From positions 14,808 through 78,807 of the forward strand of contig DALYDA010000001.1 of the NCBI GenBank assembly GCA_031973435.1: 64,000 bases of DNA, given 5' to 3'. The notes beneath the pieces are model-generated. The model was given only the letters and a program-made list of their open reading frames with translations. It searched no databases and was not told where the DNA came from. Shown here piece after piece: positions 25,990 through 35,003 of this stretch (within the stretch, counting starts at the first letter, position 1; every line of letters begins with the position of its first letter). The DNA comes from HK-STAS-PATE-34 sp031973435. GTDB lineage: Bacteria; Patescibacteriota; Minisyncoccia; Phycocordibacterales; UBA9973. Position numbers and translations under genes: made by a program.

Positions 25990-26208
25990 GTGGAGACTTT
26001 ACATAAAATAAAAATAGAAATGATTGCGTTTGCGGTCACTTGGATTTCACTTATTGTGGTCTCAGGTACTGTTAATGCATTTTACCCCATTGAAGAATGG
26101 TCAGGATGGTTGCTAGATACATTTTTCATTTCATTTCCAATATTGCTATTCATTTTTAGAAGAGATTTGCATCGTAGATTTCCTTTTAAGGAAGAAAAAC
26201 AAGAGTAG
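25990..26208 (+). CDS. Small two-helix membrane protein, 72 aa
   Basis: No family recognised. Starting at GTG 25990 (VETLHKIKIEM), it has two TM helices (MIAFAVTWISLIVVSGTVNA and WLLDTFFISFPILLFIF) and a basic/acidic tail. A longer frame back to 25813 is rejected because it overlaps the preceding gene and its terminator. TTGACA at about 25946 with TAGACT 16 bp later is a possible promoter. It sits just before the fusA promoter. Confidence 0.5.
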   Translation: METLHKIKIEMIAFAVTWISLIVVSGTVNAFYPIEEWSGWLLDTFFISFPILLFIFRRDLHRRFPFKEEKQE

Positions 26209-26216
26209 TTTTTTAT

Positions 26217-26245
26217 TTGCAAAAAAGGCAAAAGTGTCGTATATT
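26217..26245 (+). promoter_or_regulatory. Promoter of fusA
   Basis: TTGCAA (26217-26222), 17 bp, TATATT (26240-26245). Confidence 0.65.
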
Positions 26246-26248
26246 CAA

Positions 26249-26270
26249 GGGGCTAAAAAGCGCCTTTTTT
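26249..26270 (+). promoter_or_regulatory. 5'-end hairpin with T-run in the fusA leader
   Basis: GGGGCT / AGCGCC stem (one mismatch) followed by TTTTTT, starting at the expected transcription start, 25 nt before the ATG. Same layout as the rpsL and tuf leaders. Confidence 0.45.
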
Positions 26271-26295
26271 ATTTATAAGTATAAGCATATTAATT

Positions 26296-28446
26296 ATGGA
26301 AAGAGATTATCCACTAGAGAAAGTAAGAAATATCGGTATCATTGCTCACATCGACGCAGGTAAAACTACGACTACTGAGCGAGTTCTTTTCTATACTGGA
26401 GTATCTCACAAGATCGGAGAGGTTCACGATGGTGAGACTACAACAGACTGGATGGAACAGGAAAGAGAGAGAGGTATCACTATTACATCAGCTGCTGTAA
26501 CTTGTTTTTGGACACCAACATACGCTCCAACTGACAAGACAAAGAAGCACCGTTTCAACATTATCGACACACCTGGGCACATCGACTTTACTGTTGAAGT
26601 AAAGCGATCACTTCGAGTACTCGACGGAGCTGTTGTTGTGTTTGACGGTGTTGCTGGTGTTGAGCCACAATCTGAAACAAACTGGCGTTATGCTGATGAA
26701 GCTAATGTTCCTCGAGTATGTTTCATAAACAAACTAGATCGTACTGGTGCTTCATTTGAAAAATCTTTCAACTCTATCCTGGAGCGTCTCTCAAAAAAGG
26801 CTGTTCGAATGCAACTACCTATCGGACTTGAAGACAAGTTCGAAGGTGTTGTAGATCTCCTAACACAAAAAAGCTTCCATTTCGAAGGTGAAATGGGTAA
26901 CAAAATTATCGAAGGTGAAATACCTGAGAACATGAAAGCTGATGTAGCAAAGTACCGTGCAGAACTCATAGAGAGTATCGTTGCAAATGACGAGGCACAA
27001 ATGACAGCTTACTTGGATGGAATAGAACCTTCTGTTGCAGATCTCAAAAAGACTCTTCGAAAGGCAGTTATTGCAAACGATATCTTCCCAGTGTTTGCAG
27101 GTTCTGCACTAAAGAACAAAGGTGTTCAGTTGGTACTAGACTCAGTTGTAGATTATCTACCAGCGCCTACAGACATCCCTCCAGTTACAGGAGTAAACCC
27201 AGATAACGACGAGCCTGTGATAAGAAAGGCATCTGATTCAGATCCTTTTTCAGCGCTTGCTTTCAAGGTTGCAACAGATCCATTCGTAGGACAAATTATA
27301 TTCTTCAGAGTTTACTCAGGTTCTATCGCAGCAGGAAGTTATATATACAATCCTCGAACAAGAAACAAAGAGAGAATAGGCCGAATCCTTCGAATGCACG
27401 CAAACGAACGAGAAGAAGTGAAAAAAGTTTTTGCAGGAGAGATTGCAGCAGCTGTTGGATTGAAAGACACTATAACATCAGACACACTTTGTGATGAAGA
27501 CAATCCTGTAGCACTTGATCGTATCGTGTTCCCTGAACCAGTTATCTCACTTCGTGTTGAGCCAAAGACAAAGGCTGACCAAGAAAAGATGGGTATGGCA
27601 CTGAACCGTCTTGCTCAAGAAGATCCAACTTTCCGTGTGTCATCTGACAACGAAACAGGGGAGACTATCATCGCAGGTATGGGAGAGCTTCACCTTGAAA
27701 TCATCGTAGATCGTATGAAAAGAGAGTTTACAGTTGAGACAAACGTAGGTAAGCCTCAGGTTGCATATAGAGAGACTATTACACAACCAGCAGACGCTGA
27801 AGGAAAATACATCAAGCAGTCTGGAGGTCGTGGAAACTATGGTCACGTAAAGATCAAAGTTCATCCTATGGACATGACTCTTTCAAAAGAACAAATAGAA
27901 GACTTGCCAAAGAACACAAAGAGAGAAGCACATTTCGAGTATGTAAACTCTATTCGTGGGGGAGTTATCCCACAAGAGTACATCCCTGCATGTGAAAAGG
28001 GATTCCGTGAAGGACTCGACCGAGGTATCCTCGCAGGGTTCAAGATGGTGGACGTTTCTGTCGAACTATACGACGGTAGTTACCACGAAGTGGACTCCAA
28101 CGAAATGGCTTTCAAGATTGCTGCATCTATGGCAATCCAAGAGGCTACACAGCGAGCAAAGCCAGTTATACTTGAGCCTATGATGAAGGTGGAAGTTGTT
28201 ACTCCTGAAAAATTCATGGGAGACGTATCTGGAAACCTTTCTTCAAAACGAGGACTTATCGAAGGAATGGAAGATCGTGGAATGAACAAAGTTATAAAAG
28301 CAAATGTTCCACTTTCTGAAATGTTCGGATACATGACAGCCCTACGATCTATGACAGAAGGACGAGCGTCTTTCACAATGGAATTCCTCCGTTATGATAT
28401 TGTCCCTCAAAACGTAGCAGACACAATCATCGCTTCAAGAAAATAA
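26296..28446 (+). CDS. fusA: Translation elongation factor G
   Basis: GTPase that translocates tRNA-mRNA on the ribosome. The 716-aa protein has all G motifs: AHIDAGKTTTTERVLFYTG (G1), RGITITSAAVT (G2), DTPGHIDFTVEVKRS (G3), NKLDRTGASFEK (G4) and GSALKNKGVQ (G5). Domains II to V follow, with the domain IV loop region including YVNSIRGGVIPQEYIPACEK. Length is slightly above the usual 690-700. It has its own promoter and terminator and is unlinked from rpsL/rpsG by about 1.6 kb. Confidence 0.97.
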   Translation: MERDYPLEKVRNIGIIAHIDAGKTTTTERVLFYTGVSHKIGEVHDGETTTDWMEQERERGITITSAAVTCFWTPTYAPTDKTKKHRFNIIDTPGHIDFTVEVKRSLRVLDGAVVVFDGVAGVEPQSETNWRYADEANVPRVCFINKLDRTGASFEKSFNSILERLSKKAVRMQLPIGLEDKFEGVVDLLTQKSFHFEGEMGNKIIEGEIPENMKADVAKYRAELIESIVANDEAQMTAYLDGIEPSVADLKKTLRKAVIANDIFPVFAGSALKNKGVQLVLDSVVDYLPAPTDIPPVTGVNPDNDEPVIRKASDSDPFSALAFKVATDPFVGQIIFFRVYSGSIAAGSYIYNPRTRNKERIGRILRMHANEREEVKKVFAGEIAAAVGLKDTITSDTLCDEDNPVALDRIVFPEPVISLRVEPKTKADQEKMGMALNRLAQEDPTFRVSSDNETGETIIAGMGELHLEIIVDRMKREFTVETNVGKPQVAYRETITQPADAEGKYIKQSGGRGNYGHVKIKVHPMDMTLSKEQIEDLPKNTKREAHFEYVNSIRGGVIPQEYIPACEKGFREGLDRGILAGFKMVDVSVELYDGSYHEVDSNEMAFKIAASMAIQEATQRAKPVILEPMMKVEVVTPEKFMGDVSGNLSSKRGLIEGMEDRGMNKVIKANVPLSEMFGYMTALRSMTEGRASFTMEFLRYDIVPQNVADTIIASRK

Positions 28447-28458
28447 TCTATATTTAAA

Positions 28459-28498
28459 GAAACAAAAAACCAGCCTAAAAGGGTTGGTTTTTTGTTTC
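28459..28498 (+). terminator. Intrinsic terminator after fusA
   Basis: GAAACAAAAAACCA / TTGGTTTTTTGTTTC imperfect hairpin with T-runs. Confidence 0.8.
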
Positions 28499-28536
28499 TT
28501 CATCTTTCATTCATTTTAGTGTAGTATAATAAAAAA

Positions 28537-29274
28537 ATGGACAAAGACATGAAAAAAGTTGCAATAGTTACGGGTGCTACTGGGGATATCGGTAGGGCCA
28601 TAGTAGCTGAAGCGGTGGGGCAGGGATATTATGTTTTAGCTTTCGGGCGTGACACAGCAAAGTTGCATGAAATTCTAGAAAGTTTCGGTGAAGAGAACGT
28701 GTCAACTTTTTCAGTTGACTTATCGGACGAAGATAAACTCCGCGACATATTAAGTGATGTTTCTATGATGTTTCCTCAAATTGACCTTATTATCGGAGCA
28801 GCAGGAACTTTCAAGTGGGATGATACATTTCCTGGTGAAAGTGAAGAAGAGAAAAAAGAAAATGCAATAAAATTCCTAAAGGAGGTAAATTGTGATTCAA
28901 AAATTCGCTTAGATAGAATCCTTCACAAAGTTTATGGAAATAAAATTTCTCCGCTTGAAGTATTGGTCAGTTCACACATAACTGATCCGAAAAAGTTTTC
29001 GGAAAAGGATATCGTGGAATTCAAAGAAGTCGGGTACTTTACTGGCATGAAAGGTGTAGACGATTTTGTTCTTGAAAGGCAAAATGACCCTACTGAAACC
29101 TGGACATACTTGGGAATTAATCCTGGACTTGTCGATACCGATATGGCACGTAACTCTTTTACTCGTGAGAGAATTGGTAGAGATATCGACTGGGAAAATG
29201 AAGCTATGTCCCCGGATATGTTTGCAAAAGATTTATTTGCAGATATCGCTATCCAAAACAAAAAAGCCGCATAA
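28537..29274 (+). CDS. Short-chain dehydrogenase/reductase family protein
   Basis: A 245-aa Rossmann-fold protein. The cofactor motif VAIVTGATGDIGRAIVAEA (TGxxxGIG-type) is at residues 8-26 and LIIGAAGTFKWDD corresponds to the NNAG block. The catalytic YxxxK is not obvious where expected (VSSHITDPKKFSE follows the serine strand), so activity is uncertain. NPGLVDTDMARNSF matches the PGxVxT segment. The -10 TATAAT at 28525-28530 ends 6 nt before the ATG, consistent with a leaderless mRNA. Substrate unknown. Confidence 0.8.
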   Translation: MDKDMKKVAIVTGATGDIGRAIVAEAVGQGYYVLAFGRDTAKLHEILESFGEENVSTFSVDLSDEDKLRDILSDVSMMFPQIDLIIGAAGTFKWDDTFPGESEEEKKENAIKFLKEVNCDSKIRLDRILHKVYGNKISPLEVLVSSHITDPKKFSEKDIVEFKEVGYFTGMKGVDDFVLERQNDPTETWTYLGINPGLVDTDMARNSFTRERIGRDIDWENEAMSPDMFAKDLFADIAIQNKKAA

Positions 29275-29290
29275 TGCGGTTTTTTATTTT
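29262..29290 (+). terminator. Intrinsic terminator after the SDR gene
   Basis: AAAAGCCGCA / TGCGGTTTTTT hairpin spanning the stop codon. Confidence 0.8.
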
Positions 29291-29334
29291 TCTATAATAA
29301 CTTATAGACCTTTTGGAGTTACCTTAGATGTAAT

Positions 29335-29363
29335 AAAGCCACTTCTTGTGAAGTGGCTTTTTA
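29335..29363. terminator. Bidirectional terminator
   Basis: AAAGCCACTT / AAGTGGCTTTTT hairpin between the SDR gene and the converging minus-strand gene. Confidence 0.75.
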
Positions 29364-29375
29364 AATTTTGTGAAA

Positions 29376-30458
29376 TTAATTATTTTTTATGAACAGACTT
29401 TTCAAACCTCCGAAAATGGTTTTGCCATTTGGGGCCGGTTTCTGCTCTTTCTTTTTTTCGCCAGCTTTCTTGGCAACCGGTTTCGCTTCCGGTTTTTTGT
29501 GAATGGTTTTTTTAATAACCTGTTTTTCCTCCTTACGGGGATAAAACAATTTCTTGGCAACCCATTCGCAATGAGTGCGGGACTGTGGTCCTGGTTTTTC
29601 TGCAACTGAACAGAAGAACAGGTCGCCCTCCCTACATGACCGCGGTGTGCCGGTTTGGTTTTGAGGGAGCGCATTCCTCAGGATGAGAATGCTTTCCTCG
29701 CGGCCATCTTTTCTTACCATACCAACGCCGTAGCCTTGGATAGTGTTGAAATAAAGCACACGCACCATCTTTTCAGCAAGTTTGATGTAACGGGGGCCTC
29801 TTTCCGGAAGCGACCCGGGAACTTTCACATCAACCATATCTTGGTCATATGCATAAGCAAGAATGGTTTGCATGTCCTCCCATCGGCGACCATTGAATTC
29901 TTCGGCCATGACGTTACCATTCTGGCGGTAAACCCGTACATTGCTGTATGTTTTTTGGCATACGATGTAAAGTTTTCCGTTGTCATTGGTAACACCGATC
30001 CCGAAGATGTCGAAAGCCGGTTTGTTTTTCAAGAAGCATATTGTCCGGATTCCATTTGCAGGATACCTTTCGTGCTTCAGGAAATTTCCTTCCTTGGAGA
30101 TTTTAACCTCCACAGTCAGGGAGCGTCCGTCAACCTCTCCGGATGTGTTGTACGCATCCTTTGAGTCGAACTGTTCCAATCCGGGTTTATTTTTTGCATG
30201 CCTGTAGTTATACAAACTTGCATATGTTTCGGAAATTTTTTTGTCTTCGGTGTGGTATGTGAACCCCACCTCCAACGTACCAGGGTCTTTAATATTCAGC
30301 AGCCCTGTTTCGCTGTCCGCAAAGATGCGGATAAATGAATCTGTCCCTTCTTTCTTGAAGGCAACGTACGATCTAACCCCTTGAGGAAGACAGTCAAAGT
30401 AGTTTATATATATGATAGCATATTTAATAGAAAATGTCAATACATCCAATAAACACAA
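29376..30458 (-). CDS. Hypothetical protein with atypical, GC-richer composition (about 345-360 aa)
   Basis: No family recognised. A soluble protein with beta-rich segments (GTLEVGFTYHTEDKKI, GKLYIVCQKTYSNVRVY, RVLYFNTIQGYGVGMVRKDG) and a Lys/Pro/Ala-rich C-terminal tail (KKPEAKPVAKKAGEKKKEQK) like a histone-type or nucleic-acid-binding tail. Its codons are visibly richer in G and C than any neighbour, which suggests recent transfer. The start is uncertain: only TTG codons exist near 30458, and a good minus-strand promoter (TTGACA, 17 bp, TATCAT, about 30438-30410) lies inside the frame, so translation may begin further in. Confidence 0.6.
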   Translation of the reverse strand: MCLLDVLTFSIKYAIIYINYFDCLPQGVRSYVAFKKEGTDSFIRIFADSETGLLNIKDPGTLEVGFTYHTEDKKISETYASLYNYRHAKNKPGLEQFDSKDAYNTSGEVDGRSLTVEVKISKEGNFLKHERYPANGIRTICFLKNKPAFDIFGIGVTNDNGKLYIVCQKTYSNVRVYRQNGNVMAEEFNGRRWEDMQTILAYAYDQDMVDVKVPGSLPERGPRYIKLAEKMVRVLYFNTIQGYGVGMVRKDGREESILILRNALPQNQTGTPRSCREGDLFFCSVAEKPGPQSRTHCEWVAKKLFYPRKEEKQVIKKTIHKKPEAKPVAKKAGEKKKEQKPAPNGKTIFGGLKSLFIKNN

Positions 30459-31840
30459 TAGTCCTCCCTACACGGTCCCAGCCGGACACTCTCGTTGCCA
30501 TTTATATCCTTAAAACATATGGGGAGATGGCCTTTCCGGGTATTTCAACTGCCAAAGTAGAGGTATTACAAAAGATCCCAGATGGAGAGAGTGTAGAAAG
30601 TCTCCTCGAGAAGGGAAAGTTGCTTATTGACCTAGGAGGTGGGCAGTTTGATCACCACATGAAGACTCCGAAGACTACAGCTTCCAAGCTCATCTCCTCA
30701 TATCTTGAGGTAGACACCGAGCCGTCACTTTCAAAGCTCCTTGAATACGCAGAACGGGATGATTTTTATGGAAAAGGAACAATGTCTACAGATGCTCTAG
30801 ATAGAGCCTTTGGTTTATCAGGACTAGTTTCAGCACTGAACAAAACAAATGTAGATAAACCAGAATCTATAGTAGATATAGTTTTGCCACTTATAAAAGC
30901 GCATCATGAAGAAGAGATAAAGAGAACTGATGAGATGCCAAAAGAATTTGAGAAAATAAAGTCTGAAGGAAAGTTCAGCGATTTTGTAGTAAGACAAAGA
31001 GACAAGAATCTAAAAGTAATAATATTGGAATCTGGCAATGTAGGTCTGCCAGGATTTTTGAGGTCACGAATGGGGGGAGCATATGATGTAGTTTTGCAAA
31101 GACTCACAACAAATCATGTAAATATCCTGACTCGACCAACAAAAAGAATTGATCTTCGAGCATTGGTAGTAAAAATAAGAGAAATGGAACTCGACAAATC
31201 TCCATATGTTTTTACAGGAGATAAAAAAGAACTTGCGGTTTCAGGAAGAATAGATGAATTGCCACAATGGTATTATGATCCAGCAACAAACTCAATCCAA
31301 AACGGGGGAGTAAATCCAAAAGATATCGAACCAACAAAGATAGATTGGGATGCTTGGCAAAAAATAGTCGAGATCGGTCTTTCTGAGTCAGAATGGAAGC
31401 CAATATCCTTTAAGACAAATAATATAAGTACACAAAAATCTGACGAAATAATCTATACGGGTATATTTATTACAGAAGAAAGTAAAAAGATAATTGAACA
31501 AAAGTTTCCATGCAAATTCCCAAAAAAGTTTATTCACCATATCACTCTTTCATTTAGGCCAACAAGTACAGAAACAGCAACATTGCCTCTCGGTATCGAA
31601 ACAGAGATAGAAGTTGTGGGTTATGTATCAGACGGCATGGCAGAGGCGTTGGTTGTAAAAGTGGATCCGTTTCTTTCTATAAAACCAAACCAACATATAA
31701 CTATTTCTACTGCTGACGGAGTTCCTCCCGTGTATTCAAACAAACTTCTTGAAGCAACCAAGCACGAGGAAATTGAACCTTTTAAAGTTAAGGGGGTTGT
31801 AGGGTTCTACACAAATAAAGGCATTGTTACGAAGCGCTAG
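30434..31840 (+). CDS. MYG1/DHH-like phosphoesterase N-domain fused to a 2H-phosphoesterase-like domain
   Basis: A 468-aa protein. The N-terminal part has TRSQPDTLVAIYILKTYGE and LLIDLGGGQFDHHM, like the Asp-box and DHH of MYG1/UPF0160 proteins, then AERDDFYGKGTMSTDALDRA. The C-terminal 150 residues contain two HxT motifs about 75 residues apart (KFIHHITLSFRPTS and NQHITISTADG), the signature of 2H phosphoesterases such as LigT and RNA-repair cyclic phosphodiesterases. Both domain calls are from motif reading. A nucleic-acid or nucleotide phosphoesterase role is plausible. The downstream gene is a second MYG1-family member, so the pair may act together. Confidence 0.65.
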   Translation: MSIHPINTIVLPTRSQPDTLVAIYILKTYGEMAFPGISTAKVEVLQKIPDGESVESLLEKGKLLIDLGGGQFDHHMKTPKTTASKLISSYLEVDTEPSLSKLLEYAERDDFYGKGTMSTDALDRAFGLSGLVSALNKTNVDKPESIVDIVLPLIKAHHEEEIKRTDEMPKEFEKIKSEGKFSDFVVRQRDKNLKVIILESGNVGLPGFLRSRMGGAYDVVLQRLTTNHVNILTRPTKRIDLRALVVKIREMELDKSPYVFTGDKKELAVSGRIDELPQWYYDPATNSIQNGGVNPKDIEPTKIDWDAWQKIVEIGLSESEWKPISFKTNNISTQKSDEIIYTGIFITEESKKIIEQKFPCKFPKKFIHHITLSFRPTSTETATLPLGIETEIEVVGYVSDGMAEALVVKVDPFLSIKPNQHITISTADGVPPVYSNKLLEATKHEEIEPFKVKGVVGFYTNKGIVTKR

Positions 31841-31910
31841 TTTGATCCTGCTGTTCCCTGCCCGCTAGTGTCTAAGCCATGGCTTTTGGCAGGCGGGGCG
31901 AACGACATGA

Positions 31911-31939
31911 TTGACAAAGTCTGATTCCTCCAGTATAAT
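31911..31939 (+). promoter_or_regulatory. Consensus sigma-70 promoter before the MYG1-family gene
   Basis: Perfect TTGACA (31911-31916), 17 bp, perfect TATAAT (31934-31939). Confidence 0.9.
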
Positions 31940-31957
31940 CTGGAAAAATTAGTAAAA

Positions 31958-32983
31958 ATGGCATTAACAATTGAAAATGTTCGAAAGTCTATAGAAAGGG
32001 GCTTTTTTGTTTTTTCTGCAACTTCACAAGAAATGAAGTTATTGCAACAAGAAGGATTTTATGTGATTGCAACTCATGACGGAGCTAGTCATGCAGATGA
32101 TGTATTTGCTTGTGCAACTTTGAAATTACTGAGAGAAAAAGAAGGTACCCAGAACTTAATCATTATTCGTACAAAAGACGAAAAAGCCATATCTGGTGCC
32201 GACGCAGTAATAGATGTTGGAAAAATTTGTGATCCTGGCAAGGATCGATTTGATCATCATCAAGAGAATGGTGCAGGCAAGAGACCAAGTGGGACTCCAT
32301 TCGCTGCTTTTGGTCTTGTGTGGAGGTTCTACGGCATGTCACTTATCAGAAAATATCTTGATGATAAGAAATATCAGGCAGTTTCTAAAGACGATGCTAT
32401 GGATATTTGGGAAAGAGTGGACAATCAACTTGTGGAAGCGATTGATGCTTATGACTGTGGCAAAGAAATGGACTCTGATTTTCACTTTGGAGAACTGATT
32501 GCATATCTCCGCCCAACCTTTCTTGAAAGAGAAATGAAAACGCAAAAATTGCCGAATACTGTGTTTCAAGAATTTTGTGAGATTGCAGAATTGGTGATCA
32601 AGCGCTACATTGCACAAACTCATTCCGCAAAAGAAATTGAGAAAAGAATTCAGGAGGTTTTGAAAGTTAATAATCCAGTACTCATTCTTGACTTTGCAAT
32701 CCGAATGTCCGAGATTGATCCTGTGCTTAAAAATACTTTTCCAGACATACAATTTGTGATTATTGATCAAAATCCTAAAAAAGGTGACACGTGGACGATT
32801 AATATTCCCAGAGGAAAGAAAAGTAGCTTCCCAAGTGCGTGGTACGGAAAAAAGGGAGAAGAATTTGCAAACATTTGTGGGCTACAGGATGTAGATTTCT
32901 GTCACCCGTTAGGATTCACTTTGACGTGCAAATCCAAAGAAACTGCTCTTGCCCTGGTTAAAATGTGTAATCTTGCTCATTAA
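31958..32983 (+). CDS. MYG1 (UPF0160) family metal-dependent hydrolase/exonuclease
   Basis: The 341-aa protein carries the MYG1 signature: FYVIATHDGASHADDVFACATLKLL (His and Asp ligands), AVIDVGKICDPGKDRFDHHQ (DHH-type), PFAAFGLVWRFYG and NVDNQLVEAIDAYDCG-like blocks. MYG1 is a 3'-5' RNA exonuclease in eukaryotes; bacterial members are little studied. Length is normal for the family. It has a consensus promoter with an 18-nt leader and is followed by a terminator. Confidence 0.88.
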   Translation: MALTIENVRKSIERGFFVFSATSQEMKLLQQEGFYVIATHDGASHADDVFACATLKLLREKEGTQNLIIIRTKDEKAISGADAVIDVGKICDPGKDRFDHHQENGAGKRPSGTPFAAFGLVWRFYGMSLIRKYLDDKKYQAVSKDDAMDIWERVDNQLVEAIDAYDCGKEMDSDFHFGELIAYLRPTFLEREMKTQKLPNTVFQEFCEIAELVIKRYIAQTHSAKEIEKRIQEVLKVNNPVLILDFAIRMSEIDPVLKNTFPDIQFVIIDQNPKKGDTWTINIPRGKKSSFPSAWYGKKGEEFANICGLQDVDFCHPLGFTLTCKSKETALALVKMCNLAH

Positions 32984-32995
32984 GTTCTTTGTTCT

Positions 32996-33023
32996 AACAA
33001 CTCCTAAAGGGGTTGTTTTTTTT
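32996..33023 (+). terminator. Intrinsic terminator after the MYG1-family gene
   Basis: AACAACTCC / GGGGTTGTT hairpin with a long T-run. Confidence 0.85.
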
Positions 33024-33192
33024 ATTACCCATTAGAATCCACTCCAAAAGAAACAGTTATAAAAGGCATATTCATCATTGACTGCCCATCTTGTCTGAAG
33101 GTTAAATGTCTGAAATTTTATTGATTTTACACTAGTGTATCTGTTTCTAACGAGGCAGGCACGAAACTAACACTTTTTCACTCTGTCAATCC
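33024..33192. other. Intergenic stretch without a recognised feature
   Basis: No ORF, hairpin with T-run or repeat stands out between the MYG1-family terminator and the tuf promoter. Confidence 0.5.
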
Positions 33193-33221
33193 TTGACTTC
33201 TAGAGATTTATCGGCTACGAT
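33193..33221 (+). promoter_or_regulatory. Promoter of tuf and the S10 operon
   Basis: TTGACT (33193-33198), 17 bp, TACGAT (33216-33221). Confidence 0.7.
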
Positions 33222-33227
33222 GGGGTA

Positions 33228-33249
33228 ACGCACTTTTTGCGTGTTTTTT
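33228..33249 (+). promoter_or_regulatory. 5'-end hairpin with T-run in the tuf leader
   Basis: ACGCA / TGCGT 5-bp stem, then GTTTTTT, beginning at the predicted +1. About 130 nt of leader follow before the tuf ATG. Confidence 0.45.
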
Positions 33250-33382
33250 GTTCCAAGATCGATTTTGGAATGAGGATTATTATTAAAAACTATTTAATTA
33301 TTTGCCTCTGTCGTTGTATTTCGCGAGTACAAAGTTCTCGTATGTTCGCGTATTACTACGACATGGGTAATCTATAAAATAT

Positions 33383-34576
33383 ATGGCAGATTTTGATCGT
33401 TCAAAGCCACACGTAAACGTAGGTACTATTGGTCACGTTGACCACGGTAAGACTACTCTTACAGCGGCAATTCTTACAGTTCTTAGTCGACAAGGTGGAG
33501 GCTACGGAGCTACAGTTAAAGGTGTTGGAGATATAGACAAGGCTCCAGAAGAAAAAGCTCGAGGTATTACTATCTCTCTTTCTCACTCTGAGTACGAAAC
33601 TCCTACTCGTCACTACGCGCACATCGACGCGCCAGGTCACGCCGACTACATCAAGAACATGATTACAGGTGCCGCTCAAATGGACGGTGCTATCATCGTT
33701 GTAGCAGCTACAGACGGAGTTATGCCACAGACACGTGAGCACATCCTTCTTGCAAAGCAAGTTGGTGTTCCAAGAATCGTAGTATTCATGAACAAGTGTG
33801 ACATGGTAGACGACGCTGACATGCTCGACCTAGTTGAAGAAGAAGTTCGTGAACTTCTAGGAAAACAAGGATTCGACAAGGATTGTCCAGTTATAAGAGG
33901 TTCAGGTCTAAAGGCTCTAGAAGCATCTTCAAATGAGGATGAATGGGCAAAGAAGATCCTAGATCTTGCAAACGCACTAGACACATACATACCAGAACCA
34001 GTTCGAGAGGTTGAGAAGCCTTTCCTAATGCCTATCGAAGACATCTTTTCTATCGAAGGACGAGGAACTGTTGTTACAGGACGTATCGAAAGAGGACGTG
34101 TAACAGTTGGTGAAGAAATAGAAATTGTTGGTATTAAAGATACTTCAAAGACTACAGTTACTGGAGTTGAAATGTTCAACAAATCTCTTAAGGAGGGTAT
34201 TGCTGGAGACAACGCAGGTATACTTCTACGAGGTGCAAAGAAAGAAGACATAACACGAGGTCAAGTTCTTGCAAAGGCAGGATCAGTTACTCCTCACACA
34301 GAATTTGAATGTGAAGTTTACGTTCTAAAGAAAGAAGAAGGAGGAAGACACACACCATTTATAAACGGCTACAAACCACAATTCTACGTTCGAACAACTG
34401 ACGTTACAGGAGATGTAACTCTTCCAGAAGGAACAGAAATGGTTATGCCTGGAGACACTGTAAAACTAAAGGTAAAGCTGGTTGTACCAGTTGCACTTGA
34501 AGAGCAACAGAGATTTGCTATCCGAGAAGGTGGTAAGACTGTTGGAGCAGGTGTTGTAACAAAGATTATTGCTTAA
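33383..34576 (+). CDS. tuf: Translation elongation factor Tu
   Basis: GTPase that delivers aminoacyl-tRNA to the ribosome. The 397-aa protein has VGTIGHVDHGKTTLTAAIL (G1), ARGITISLSHSEYET (G2; the family THVEYET is altered), DAPGHADYIKNMITGAAQMD (G3), NKCDMVDDADM (G4) and a GSGLKALE segment (G5). Domain II and III motifs such as EGRGTVVTGRIERG and HTPFINGYKPQFYVRTTDVT are intact. It is preceded by a long leader and followed by a small GCGAGAGA / TCTCTCGC hairpin and rpsJ. Confidence 0.97.
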   Translation: MADFDRSKPHVNVGTIGHVDHGKTTLTAAILTVLSRQGGGYGATVKGVGDIDKAPEEKARGITISLSHSEYETPTRHYAHIDAPGHADYIKNMITGAAQMDGAIIVVAATDGVMPQTREHILLAKQVGVPRIVVFMNKCDMVDDADMLDLVEEEVRELLGKQGFDKDCPVIRGSGLKALEASSNEDEWAKKILDLANALDTYIPEPVREVEKPFLMPIEDIFSIEGRGTVVTGRIERGRVTVGEEIEIVGIKDTSKTTVTGVEMFNKSLKEGIAGDNAGILLRGAKKEDITRGQVLAKAGSVTPHTEFECEVYVLKKEEGGRHTPFINGYKPQFYVRTTDVTGDVTLPEGTEMVMPGDTVKLKVKLVVPVALEEQQRFAIREGGKTVGAGVVTKIIA

Positions 34577-34624
34577 GTATCTGCGAGAGATCTATGTCTC
34601 TCGCTTATACATACCGTTCCTTCT

Positions 34625-34987
34625 ATGACAACAAAAAAAGCAACAACAAAGAAAAGCAAAAAAGCAAATGAAACAGATGCTATATCAAAGCTTCGTATTC
34701 AAGTGCGTGCATATGAGAACAAGATTCTCGATGTATCTGTAAAGCAGATCATAGACACAGCACGTAGGCACGATGCAGAGATATCAGGTCCAGTTCCGTT
34801 GCCAACTGAGATAAAGAAATACACTGTAAACAGATCTTCTTTTATCTATAAGGATTCACGAGAACAATTTGAGATAAGAATTCACAAAAGACTTATCGAC
34901 ATATTGAATCCTTCAGCTAAAGTGATAGAAGCGCTAACAAACTTAGCACTTCCTTCAGGAGTAGATGTTGCAGTAAAGATGATGTAA
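34625..34987 (+). CDS. rpsJ: 30S ribosomal protein S10 (uS10)
   Basis: Small-subunit head protein, 120 aa. A Lys/Thr/Ala-rich N-terminal extension of about 20 residues precedes the conserved body: KLRIQVRAYENKILDVSVKQ, GPVPLPTEIKKYTVNRSSF, EQFEIRIHKRLIDIL. The RSSFIYKDSREQFE block is the usual YTVxRSPHxxKxSREQFE with SPH changed to SSF. First ribosomal protein gene of the S10 operon, 48 bp after tuf. Confidence 0.94.
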   Translation: MTTKKATTKKSKKANETDAISKLRIQVRAYENKILDVSVKQIIDTARRHDAEISGPVPLPTEIKKYTVNRSSFIYKDSREQFEIRIHKRLIDILNPSAKVIEALTNLALPSGVDVAVKMM

Positions 34988-35003
34988 GAGGTTGAGAGAA
35001 TAG

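Noticed and set aside
29655..30164. 169-aa + strand ORF opposite the 29376-30458 gene
   Set aside because: No motif or promoter; the longer minus-strand frame with a Lys-rich tail and promoter is more convincing, although that gene is itself unusual.
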